Positions 47,607-55,011 of a DNA stretch of 64,000 nt are shown here, piece after piece. How positions within the stretch are numbered: position 1 is the stretch's first letter; every line of letters begins with the position of its first letter. A program made the translations under genes and the position numbers. Where the stretch lies: NCBI RefSeq assembly GCF_001314225.1, contig NZ_CP012698.1:62001-126000 (forward strand), written 5' to 3'. The notes beneath the pieces were generated by a model. That model was not told the origin of the DNA and did not search any database. It saw only the letters and a program-made list of their open reading frames with translations. The stretch comes from Microbacterium sp. No. 7. Its GTDB lineage: Bacteria > Actinomycetota > Actinomycetes > Actinomycetales > Microbacteriaceae.

Positions 47607-48032
47607 ATGAGCGAAAAGAACTTCACCCTTGGCGACAACGTCGAGCATTTCACCATCGAGGACGTGGCCAGGGACAATCCTGACTTCCGGAAGGTGCTGT
47701 GGACCGGAGAACACACCCAGATCGTGGTGATGACCATTCCGCCCGGTGGCGAGATCGGAGACGAGGTCCACGAACACACCGATCAGATCCTGACCTTCGT
47801 CTCCGGAACCGGCGAAGCCGACCTCAATGGCCACACCCACCCCATCGATGCCGGTGACCAGTGCGCGGTACCCGCCGGTGCCCAGCACAACTTCCGCAAC
47901 ACCGGCGACGAGCCGCTGGTGCTGTACACCATCTACAGCCCACCCGAGCACGCTACCGGCGCCGTATTCGCCACCCGGGAAGAGGCTGACGCCGCCGAAG
48001 CCGCCGGTGAGGACGAACCGCCCCGGTCCTGA
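47607..48032 (+). CDS. cupin-domain protein
   Basis: A 141-residue single-domain cupin. GGEIGDEVHEHTDQILTFVSG (quoted: GDEVHEHTDQILTF) gives the first metal motif, with HEH and a later Gln, and VPAGAQHNFRN the second His motif. GAGGA precedes the ATG. A metal-dependent binding protein or enzyme of unknown substrate. It lies between the two ATPases and is probably co-transcribed. Confidence 0.85.
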   Translation: MSEKNFTLGDNVEHFTIEDVARDNPDFRKVLWTGEHTQIVVMTIPPGGEIGDEVHEHTDQILTFVSGTGEADLNGHTHPIDAGDQCAVPAGAQHNFRNTGDEPLVLYTIYSPPEHATGAVFATREEADAAEAAGEDEPPRS

Positions 48033-48108
48033 CCGCCACCGCCACGAAAGACCCACCCGGGACGTCGACGACGCGCCACCCAGTCCAGATCAGAAGGAGA
48101 TTCGATTC

Positions 48109-49014
48109 ATGTCCAAGGTTTATGTCTTCACCGGCTACGGCGGACCCGAGACCCAGCAACTGATCGAGGGGCCTGTTCCAACGCCCGGGCCCGGGGAACT
48201 GGCCATCGAAGTCCGAGCCGCCGGTGTAAATCCGGCGGACTGGAAGATCCGGGAAGGCCAGCTGGGCCGTCACTGGAGCCTGCCGGCGCCGATGGGCCGT
48301 GAAGCCGCCGGCGTAGTCACTGAGGTCGGCGACGGGGTCGAGGACTTCGCCGTGGGCGACGAGGTGCTCGGCCTGGTGGCGCCCGGGCAGGGTGGAATGG
48401 CCGAGCACACACTGCTGCGCGCCTCCACGACTGTGGCCAAGCCCGAGGAGATCTCCTTCGCCGACGCGGCCACCATCCCGGTGGCCGCAGCCACGGCCTA
48501 CGACGCCACCCACCAGATTGAACTCAAACCTGGCCAGACCCTGCTACTGCTCGGCGCCGGCGGCGGAGTGGGACTGATGGCGACCCAGATTGGTCGCGTG
48601 CACGAGTTCACGGTCATCGGCGTGGCCAGCGCAACCAAGCGGGAACTCGTCGAGTCAACTGGTGCCACCTTCATCGAATCCGGTCCAGGGGTGGCCGATC
48701 GGGTGCGGCAGGTGAGTGCCGACGGCCCCGACCTGATTGTTGATCTCGTCGGTGGCGATGCGCTGCGTGCTGTTGCGGACCTGGTGCCCGACCGAACCCG
48801 GATCATCTCCGCAGCGGACCCAGACACCGCCGCCGAGCTGGGCGGCCTGGCCCTGGCACGCACGGATGAGGCCATGGCCAAGATCACCGAGGTCATCCAA
48901 TACGGACTGGTCGATCCCCACGTGGACGCTCAGTTCGCCCTTGATCAAGCAGATCAGGCGATTGCCGCAGTGGAGACCGGACACGCCGCTGGAAAGATCA
49001 TCGTGGTGCCCTAA
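48109..49014 (+). CDS. zinc-less MDR/quinone-oxidoreductase-type NADPH reductase
   Basis: A 301-residue protein starting at ATG 48109 (AAGGAG 9 bases upstream). It has the medium-chain GroES-like N-terminal domain (VRAAGVNPADWKIREG) and a Rossmann segment GAGGGVGLMATQIG (~residue 148). The catalytic-zinc cysteines are absent, as in quinone oxidoreductases. It may detoxify quinones or aldehydes formed under metal stress. Confidence 0.88.
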   Translation: MSKVYVFTGYGGPETQQLIEGPVPTPGPGELAIEVRAAGVNPADWKIREGQLGRHWSLPAPMGREAAGVVTEVGDGVEDFAVGDEVLGLVAPGQGGMAEHTLLRASTTVAKPEEISFADAATIPVAAATAYDATHQIELKPGQTLLLLGAGGGVGLMATQIGRVHEFTVIGVASATKRELVESTGATFIESGPGVADRVRQVSADGPDLIVDLVGGDALRAVADLVPDRTRIISAADPDTAAELGGLALARTDEAMAKITEVIQYGLVDPHVDAQFALDQADQAIAAVETGHAAGKIIVVP

Positions 49015-49198
49015 GGCTGGCTCCACCGACACCACCGGGGGCGTGGGTGATTAACCGGCAAATCCGAAGACGAACACATGACAACAGATAACCACCATGG
49101 GAACGACCACCGGCACTGGGCCGCTTCCATTGGCTGACGAGCCGGGTGTCCTTAAGCCCGCCCGCCGCATACCCACACCGGGTAAAGAAAGGAGCATG

Positions 49199-51457
49199 AT
49201 GACGCGACCCGATCATCACCGAACGCCAGAATCACCCACACCTGAGCAGCACGGAGACCATCCCGACACGCACTCGGGCGCCACGGATCACGGCGACAAG
49301 CACTCCGATGGCGGCGGTCACGACCATCATCACGCGCCTTTCCATTACGGCAGTCCAGATCATGACCCAGCACACCGTGACGAGCACGCCGGCCACCATG
49401 GCGATCACGGTCAGGCCGGCCAGCACCACGCCGGGCACGAGGACCACGGCGGTCATGCAGGCCACGGCGACCACGTCGGGCAGTTCAGGCGGCTGTTCTG
49501 GATCATGCTGGTTCTGGCGGTGCCAGTGGTGGGCTTCAACGACATGTTCGCCGACCTCCTGGGCTACCAGCTCCCCGATGCCGGATGGGTGTGGTGGGTC
49601 TCCCCAATTCTGGGCACCGTGATGTATGTCTGGGGCGGCCGGCCGTTCTTGACCGGCGCGGTTTCCGAGCTCCGCGCCCGCCAACCCGGCATGATGCTTC
49701 TCATCGGCCTGGCGATCACCGTGGCGTTCATCGCCTCCTGGGGCGCGAGTCTGCGAATTCTGGATCACGAGTTGAACTTCTGGTGGGAACTGGCCTTGCT
49801 GGTGGTCATCATGCTGCTGGGCCACTGGATCGAGATGCGTTCCCTGGCGCAGACCACCTCCGCACTCGATTCCTTGGCTGCCCTGCTGCCCGACGAGGCC
49901 GAGAAGATCGACGGCGACGACGTGGTCACAGTCGCTCCGGCCGACCTCGCGGTCGGTGACATCGTCATCGTGCGCCCCGGCGCCTCCGTGCCCGCCGACG
50001 GCAGAATCACCGACGGCTCGGCGAGCATGGACGAATCCATGGTCACCGGCGAATCCAAGTCCGTCCGACGCGAGACCGGCGAGCAGGTGGTCGCCGGCAC
50101 GGTGGCCACCGATTCAGGCTTGCGCATCGAGGTCACCGCGATCGGCGAGGACACCGCCCTGGCCGGTATCCAGAAGCTGGTGACCGACGCGCAGACATCA
50201 TCCTCGCGCGCTCAGCGCATCGCCGACACGGCGGCGGCCTGGTTGTTCTGGTTCGCACTCGGTGCGGCCGCGATCACCGCCGTCATCTGGAGCTTCCTAG
50301 GGATGCCGGATACGGCGGTGGTACGGACGATCACCGTGCTGGTGATCGCCTGCCCGCACGCACTGGGGTTGGCGATCCCGCTGGTGGTCTCGATCGCCAC
50401 CGAACGCGCCGCCCGCGGCGGAGTGCTGGTCAAGGACCGCCTCGCGCTGGAGTCGATGCGAACGGTGGACACCGTCCTGTTCGACAAGACCGGAACCCTG
50501 ACCAAGGGCGAGCCCAACGTCACCGGGATCGAACCGATCGAAGGGCACACCGAAGACGAGGTGCTGGCTCTGGCCGCAGCAGCCGAGAGCGACAGCGAGC
50601 ACCCGCTGGCAAGGGCCGTGGTCGGGGCGGCGCGCGCCCGTGAGCTGGCCGTGGCCGAGGCGACCGACTTCTCCTCCTCGCCCGCTGTGGGTGTGAGGGC
50701 CAGGGTGGACGGCACCGTAGTCGAGGTCGGCGGCCCCCACCTCCTGGACCAGCATGGCCTCGACGAACTCGCCGTCGCCGATGAGTGGCGCACCGAGGGC
50801 GCGATCATCCTGCACATCCTTGCCGACAGCCAGGTGATCGGCGCGCTGCGGTTGGCCGATGAGGTCCGGTCCGAGTCCCGCGACGCCATCGATGCGCTCC
50901 ACGCTGCCGGTGCGCAGGTCGTGATGATCACCGGCGACGCCCAGGCCGTGGCCGACACCGTCGCCGCCGAGCTGGGCATCGACCGAGTCTTCGCCGGGGT
51001 CCGGCCGGAGGACAAGGCCGCCATGGTCGCCGAACTTCAGGGCGAGGGCCGCAAGGTGGCCATGGTCGGCGATGGAGTCAACGATGCCCCGGCACTGGCC
51101 CAAGCCGATGTCGGCATCGCCATCGGCGCAGGCACCGACGTGGCCATCGCCTCCGCCGGTGTCATCCTGGCCAGCTCGGACCCGCGCTCGGTGCTGTCGG
51201 TCATCGACCTCTCTCGGGCCTCGTACCGGAAGATGAAGCAGAACCTCTGGTGGGCCGCCGGCTACAACCTCATCTCCGTACCGCTGGCCGCCGGAGTGCT
51301 CGCACCGATCGGATTCGTACTGCCGATGAGCGTTGGCGCGATCCTCATGTCCGCCTCGACCGTGGTGGTCGCGCTCAACGCCCAGTTGCTGCGTCGGCTA
51401 GATCTGACTCCAGCCCACAGCACCTCCAGGTTCCTCGACCGCGATACGTCCGGGTGA
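49199..51457 (+). CDS. CopB-type copper P1B ATPase with His-rich N-terminus
   Basis: A 752-residue pump. The start is ATG 49199, with ATG 49196 equally possible (GAAAGGAG upstream); earlier codons are rejected. The first ~95 residues are rich in His (GGHDHHHAPFHYG, HAGHHGDHG), a likely metal-buffering domain. Motifs: TGES (~285), the membrane motif ACPHALGLAIP (CPH, ~385), DKTGTLTKG (~427) and GDGVNDAP (~625). CPH plus His-rich start is the P1B-3/CopB signature of copper or silver exporters. Confidence 0.9.
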   Translation: MTRPDHHRTPESPTPEQHGDHPDTHSGATDHGDKHSDGGGHDHHHAPFHYGSPDHDPAHRDEHAGHHGDHGQAGQHHAGHEDHGGHAGHGDHVGQFRRLFWIMLVLAVPVVGFNDMFADLLGYQLPDAGWVWWVSPILGTVMYVWGGRPFLTGAVSELRARQPGMMLLIGLAITVAFIASWGASLRILDHELNFWWELALLVVIMLLGHWIEMRSLAQTTSALDSLAALLPDEAEKIDGDDVVTVAPADLAVGDIVIVRPGASVPADGRITDGSASMDESMVTGESKSVRRETGEQVVAGTVATDSGLRIEVTAIGEDTALAGIQKLVTDAQTSSSRAQRIADTAAAWLFWFALGAAAITAVIWSFLGMPDTAVVRTITVLVIACPHALGLAIPLVVSIATERAARGGVLVKDRLALESMRTVDTVLFDKTGTLTKGEPNVTGIEPIEGHTEDEVLALAAAAESDSEHPLARAVVGAARARELAVAEATDFSSSPAVGVRARVDGTVVEVGGPHLLDQHGLDELAVADEWRTEGAIILHILADSQVIGALRLADEVRSESRDAIDALHAAGAQVVMITGDAQAVADTVAAELGIDRVFAGVRPEDKAAMVAELQGEGRKVAMVGDGVNDAPALAQADVGIAIGAGTDVAIASAGVILASSDPRSVLSVIDLSRASYRKMKQNLWWAAGYNLISVPLAAGVLAPIGFVLPMSVGAILMSASTVVVALNAQLLRRLDLTPAHSTSRFLDRDTSG

Positions 51458-51512
51458 ATACCCGACCGGACCGACATCAGATTCGCCAAGCCACGAAACA
51501 GGAGCAGACAGG

Positions 51513-51597
51513 ATGGCCACCGAGACCAAAACACCGCTTGGTCAAGTTATGAACGGCCGTGGTTGGATGCGCCCCGCATGCACCTGTCTCAAACCTC
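51513..51597 (+). pseudogene. start of an unidentified gene cut by an IS3 remnant
   Basis: AGGAG precedes ATG 51513, and MATETKTPLGQVMNGRGWMRP reads in two short parts before the frame meets the TGAAGCGCCCCGGG tip of an IS3-type remnant at 51598. Probably the beginning of the next gene of the metal operon, too short to name. Confidence 0.35.
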
Positions 51598-51901
51598 TGA
51601 AGCGCCCCGGGTTTCGTGGAGGCTCGGTTATCTGGAACCGGCTCCGACGGGAACCTGTTCTCCAACGTAGCTGACGGGCTTGTGGGATGCCCAGTGGGCG
51701 GCCTCGAACTCGGCGGGCGGGACGTGTCCGATCTCGCCGTGCAGGCGCCGGTTGTACCAGTCGACGTATTCGGCGACCGCGATCTCGACGTCGCGGACCG
51801 ACGCCCACCCGCCCTTGGGGCGCATGACCGGGTTGCGGATGCACTCGGCCTTGAACCGCGAGTTCAGCGCCTCGGCCATCGCGTTGAAGCTCCTATATTT
51901 G

Positions 51902-52972
51902 TCAACTCCCGATTTCGCCGGTCGTGGGGTGCGCTTTGACGAGGTGGTAGACCTCGCGGATCACATAGCGCTTGAGGCAGCGGATGATGTCTCGCTTGCT
52001 TCGGCCCTCAGCGGTGCGTCGGGCGACGTACGCGATGGTCGGCTCATGAAACCGCATCCTCACGATCACTGTCCGATAGATCGCGGCGTTGAGCTGGCGG
52101 TGGCCTCCGTGGTTGATGCGATGCTTCCCGCTGCTCATGCCCGAGCCTGTTGGGACGGGGGCGATGCCAGCGAGCTTGGCGAATGCGGCTTCGGAGTGGA
52201 TCCGTTCCGGGTTGTCTCCGGCGACTATGAGGATTTCTGCGGCGGTGTCGACTCCGATCCCGAACTGCTCGAGCAGCTGCGGGGCGGTGCTGCGCACGAG
52301 GGCCTCGATGAGTTCTTCGAGTTCCTTGGCTTCCGCGTCCAGGGCAAGCCAGCGTCGCGCCAAAGTGCGGACCGAGTGGCGCAGCGCGTCGTCGGGAGTG
52401 TCCAGGTTCCGCGGTCGTGAGGCAGCGAGGTGTCGGGCGAGCTTCGGGCGTGACATTCTGTTCGTCTCGCGGCGCATCTCGTCCGTGCCGTGGACGAGCA
52501 TCGCTTTCATCATGATCATCGTCGAGGAGCGGTTCACGACCGCGGAATCATGCACAACTTTCAACTGGCGGATCATCTCGACGGCGCCGTCGGCGGTTTT
52601 CGGAATCGCGGTCGCGAATCCGGCGAGCACGCTTCGCGCGGCGTTCTCTGCGTCGAGAGTGTCGGACTTGCCGTTCGCTCGCCGAAGCCGACGGTCAGGC
52701 CTGCCCGCTTCGACCACCTTGATGTCGTGCCGACGGAGGAACGATGTCAGGGTGGCCCCGTAGGACCCGGTGCCTTCGATCCCGAACGCGAGGATCCGAC
52801 CGAACCCTTCCGCCCAAGCGAGTAGCTGCCGAAACCCACCGGTGTCGGTGGGGATCGTGAGCGTCGAGAGGATGCCACCGACCGTGTCCATCACGGCTGC
52901 GACGTGGATGTGTTTGTGCGTGTCGACGCCGACCACAATATGGCCCGATCGCGTCGAGGTGAGATCTGTCAT
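51902..52972 (-). CDS. IS110-family DEDD transposase
   Basis: A 356-residue recombinase. The N-terminal RuvC-like DEDD domain has VVGVDTHKHIHV (Asp), FGIEGTGSYG (Glu) and KSDTLDAENAAR (Asp-Asp). The C-terminal Tnp20 domain has LIVAGDNPERIHSEAAFAKLAG and SGKHRINHGGHRQLN with its catalytic-type Ser. It appears full length. Confidence 0.92.
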   Translation of the reverse strand: MTDLTSTRSGHIVVGVDTHKHIHVAAVMDTVGGILSTLTIPTDTGGFRQLLAWAEGFGRILAFGIEGTGSYGATLTSFLRRHDIKVVEAGRPDRRLRRANGKSDTLDAENAARSVLAGFATAIPKTADGAVEMIRQLKVVHDSAVVNRSSTMIMMKAMLVHGTDEMRRETNRMSRPKLARHLAASRPRNLDTPDDALRHSVRTLARRWLALDAEAKELEELIEALVRSTAPQLLEQFGIGVDTAAEILIVAGDNPERIHSEAAFAKLAGIAPVPTGSGMSSGKHRINHGGHRQLNAAIYRTVIVRMRFHEPTIAYVARRTAEGRSKRDIIRCLKRYVIREVYHLVKAHPTTGEIGS

Positions 52973-53230
52973 CGTGTCCTGTCCTTCTGCCGGTTAGCGT
53001 GGAATCACGTTGTCGCCGGCGGGTGGACAGGACTGTCACGGGGACGCTCTCAAAGTCTGCTCCAGGCTCCTATCAGGTCACGCCCGACCGGCGGCAGCGC
53101 TCACTGCAAGCCCGGCCGGACGGTCGACAGATCAACGCAAAGGCACCATTCGGGCCGATCGTAAGCAAGGGTCAGACCGCGCCGGCCGGGACTACCGAAT
53201 CAGTCTCGACCCGGCAGAAACAAACTGACA
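52973..53230 (-). ncRNA. IS110 non-coding end, expected to encode the bridge RNA
   Basis: 258 bases upstream of the transposase and inside the element have no reading frame of their own. They contain several GC-rich inverted segments (for example GTCCTGTCC near 52976 with GGACAGGAC near 53021). In IS110-group elements this left-end region is transcribed as the structured bridge RNA that pairs with target and donor. The assignment rests on that established arrangement. Confidence 0.5.
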
Positions 53231-53357
53231 GTCGTAGCTGTCGCCGACCGTTCCGACGGACGCGACCGCGTCGGCTTCGGCGAGTCGCTCGGTGTAGCGA
53301 ATCGCACGGTATTGACTGGGCTCAACCGGTGGAAGCAACACCTGATCGGAGGGTGTT

Positions 53358-53571
53358 GTGGGAAGACCATCGAACTGGATGAAGGAAGTGACCGGGCGAG
53401 CGCCGATGCGGTCACCCGGCGCACCATCGCACCCGCGAGTGAAGGAGCGTGAGTTCTGGACGAAGATCAGCACCGGCTTGCTCCCGACGGAGGCGGGCGT
53501 CGCGATCGGCGTGGCTCCAGTCTTGGGGTCGCGGTGGTTCCGACAATCAGGCGGTATGTCACCGTATTCAT
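53358..53571 (+). pseudogene. N-terminal fragment of an IS30-family transposase
   Basis: GTG 53358 with GGAGGG upstream begins GRPSNWMKEVTGRAPMRSPG, and VLGSRWFRQSGGM follows, the start pattern of actinobacterial IS30 transposases. The frame is cut at 53572 by the end of IS copy 3 and its remainder is not in the window. An adjacent deletion is therefore likely. Confidence 0.7.
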
Positions 53572-53587
53572 TGGGCCGCCCCCTTCG

Positions 53588-54400
53588 TTAGGTCCAGGCG
53601 ATCTGTGAGTCGTCGGTTTCCATTCGATGGGTGCACTCCCGAGCGTAGTCGGCGGGGGCGATATAGCCGAGCGAGGAGTGCCGGCGGTGATGGTTGTACT
53701 CGTTCTTCCAGTCGCCGATCACGACCTGGGCGTGCAGGAGTGAGTAGAAGCTGTTGATGTTGAGGCACTCGTCGCGGATCCGGCTGTTGAACGACTCGAC
53801 GTACCCGTTGCGCCACGGAGAGCCGGGCGGGATGTAGGACAGCCCGGTGCGGGTGCCGGCCCAGTCGGCCATCGCTTCGCTGATGAACTCCGGTCCGTTG
53901 TCCGATCTGAGCACAGCCGGGGCGCCGCGCACGGCGACGAGGTCCTCGAGGTGGGCGGTGAGGCGGTCGGCGGTGATCGACCGTTCGGTGAGCCCGCCGA
54001 TGCACTCACGGGTGTGCTCGTCGACGATCGAGCAGATCTTGATCGGGCGGCCCTGCTCGTCCGCGTCGAACTGGAAGTCGACGGCCCACACCACGTTCGG
54101 TGCGTCTGCTGTAGGCGGGCCGACGGTGGAGGACCCGACGCGTTTGCGGCGACGGCGTTGCGGGACCCGGAGCCCTTCGTCGCGCCAGAGGCGTTGGATC
54201 TTCTTGTGGTTCACGGCCCAGCCCTCGGCGCGGGCGTCGTGGTACGCGCGTCGGTACCCGTAGCGGGGGTGGCTCTTCGCCCAGGCGCGCAGCCAGTCCC
54301 TGAGCGCCCGGTCCGGGTCCGCGACGGTGTCGCCCTTGCGCGGGCGCCGGTAGGCGGAGCGTGAGAGCCCGACCAGACGGCACGCCATCCGTTCGCTCAC
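53588..54400 (-). CDS. IS copy 3 OrfB transposase
   Basis: 270 residues, same translation as copies 1 and 2, with DDE residues intact. With the complete orfA and both ends present, this copy could supply transposase for the composite transposon. Confidence 0.92.
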   Translation of the reverse strand: MSERMACRLVGLSRSAYRRPRKGDTVADPDRALRDWLRAWAKSHPRYGYRRAYHDARAEGWAVNHKKIQRLWRDEGLRVPQRRRRKRVGSSTVGPPTADAPNVVWAVDFQFDADEQGRPIKICSIVDEHTRECIGGLTERSITADRLTAHLEDLVAVRGAPAVLRSDNGPEFISEAMADWAGTRTGLSYIPPGSPWRNGYVESFNSRIRDECLNINSFYSLLHAQVVIGDWKNEYNHHRRHSSLGYIAPADYARECTHRMETDDSQIAWT

Positions 54401-54450
54401 CTGCAGCTTGCGCTTGAGGTGAGCGACGGCGGCGCGGCGTCTGTCCGGGC

Positions 54451-54735
54451 TTAGAAGTTTCCCTCAGCCAGCTCCTTGAGCGCCGCCTTCTCCAGCTCCG
54501 CCTCCGCGAGCAGCCGCTTCAAGGTTGCGTTCTGCTTCTCGAGCTCCTTGAGCCGTTTCGCGTCGTCGGCCTTGAGCCCGCCGTACTGGTTCCGCCACCG
54601 GTAATACGTCTGCTCGGAGACTCCGAGGTCCCGGCACACCGCCGCGATGTCGGCGCCGTCGGCGAGCATCCTGTCGGCCTGCCCGAGCTTGCGGACGACC
54701 TGCTCCGGGGTGTGCCGCTTCCTGCTGTTCGTCAT
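54451..54735 (-). CDS. IS copy 3 OrfA
   Basis: 94 residues, identical in translation to copy 1 OrfA, with helix-turn-helix and leucine zipper. The GGGAAAC slippery heptamer precedes its stop. Confidence 0.92.
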   Translation of the reverse strand: MTNSRKRHTPEQVVRKLGQADRMLADGADIAAVCRDLGVSEQTYYRWRNQYGGLKADDAKRLKELEKQNATLKRLLAEAELEKAALKELAEGNF

Positions 54736-55011
54736 GATCTGACCAGTCTCCCTGCCCGCGACCGCGGACGACAGGACGACTCACATAACAACCGGACCTA
54801 CGAAACGGGGTCAGCCCAGTGCACTTCAAGCTCACGCCCGAATGGCTAGATAGCCCAGAGAATCTGCGCTGGGCGCACCGCCGTGTTTGCAATAAGGCTG
54901 CTGAGCTGAGTCTCGATCAGACACGGTTGCACCTAATCGAACGCGGCATCCTGACCGCAGACGTCCCCTGACACTGAACCGCCGATAGGTTGAGAACGAA
55001 TCAGGCGATGT

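Larger units (their letters stand above)
51887..53230 (-). mobile_element. IS110-family element, about 1.34 kb
   Basis: The boundaries are deduced from the interrupted IS3 transposase: GCGTTG at 51881-51886 continues as GTCGTAGCTG at 53231, sharing one or two bases. The element has one DEDD transposase gene and a long non-coding stretch upstream of it. No inverted repeats or clear target duplication are seen, as usual for IS110. Confidence 0.8.
51598..53312 (-). pseudogene. IS3-family transposase remnant, itself split by an IS110 element
   Basis: An IS3-type end (TGAAGCGCCCCGGGTTTC) begins at 51598. The C-terminal transposase part (51628-51886, minus strand) reads NAMAEALNSRFKAECIRNP and DWYNRRLHGEIGHVPP. 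The preceding codons (RYTERLAEADAVASVG then GDSYD) lie beyond the IS110 insertion at 53231-53312. Rejoined, the motif GDSYD-NAMAEALN is the usual IS3 catalytic-Glu region. Upstream of ~53312 the transposase is lost. Confidence 0.82.
41786..54818. mobile_element. 13.0 kb composite transposon carrying metal-resistance genes
   Basis: Both outer ends are ends of the same IS3-family element: the TGGGCCG-type end of truncated copy 2 on the left and the TGGGCTG-type end of complete copy 3 on the right, both copies on the minus strand. GTGC flanks the whole block (41782-41785 and 54819-54822). The contents are a truncated Mu-type transposase, a ZIP-like fragment, Crp/Fnr regulator, HMA chaperone, two P1B ATPases, cupin, oxidoreductase and IS debris. 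It may have moved as a unit, or a single IS insertion may have been expanded by later recombination between IS copies. Confidence 0.8.
53572..54818 (-). mobile_element. IS3-family element copy 3, complete, 1,247 bp
   Basis: Same length and ends as copy 1 but in the opposite orientation. Its right end abuts GTGC and the C-terminal part of the HNH gene; its left end cuts an IS30 fragment. The two flanks differ (TTCAT against GTGC), so this copy is not flanked by its own duplication, while the whole composite is. Confidence 0.92.
41512..54971 (+). pseudogene. HNH endonuclease gene split by a 13 kb composite transposon
   Basis: The N-terminal part (41512-41785) encodes an arm with QTYLRRRPVRYVRK, then CSVCGEDGSAENPLQVAHIVPFGLGV, the Cys pair and first His of an HNH. 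The C-terminal part (54823-54971) reads HFKLTPEWLDSPENL, WAHRRVCNKAAE (second HNH His-Asn-His region) and ends LTADVP. Removing the insertion with one GTGC copy joins GLGVV directly to HFKLTPEW in frame, giving 140 residues. It is coupled to the OLD gene. Intact, it would be the second nuclease of the operon. Confidence 0.9.

Noticed and set aside
53572..54818. A target duplication for IS copy 3 alone
   Set aside because: Its two flanks (TTCAT and GTGC) differ; only the outer flanks of the whole composite match.
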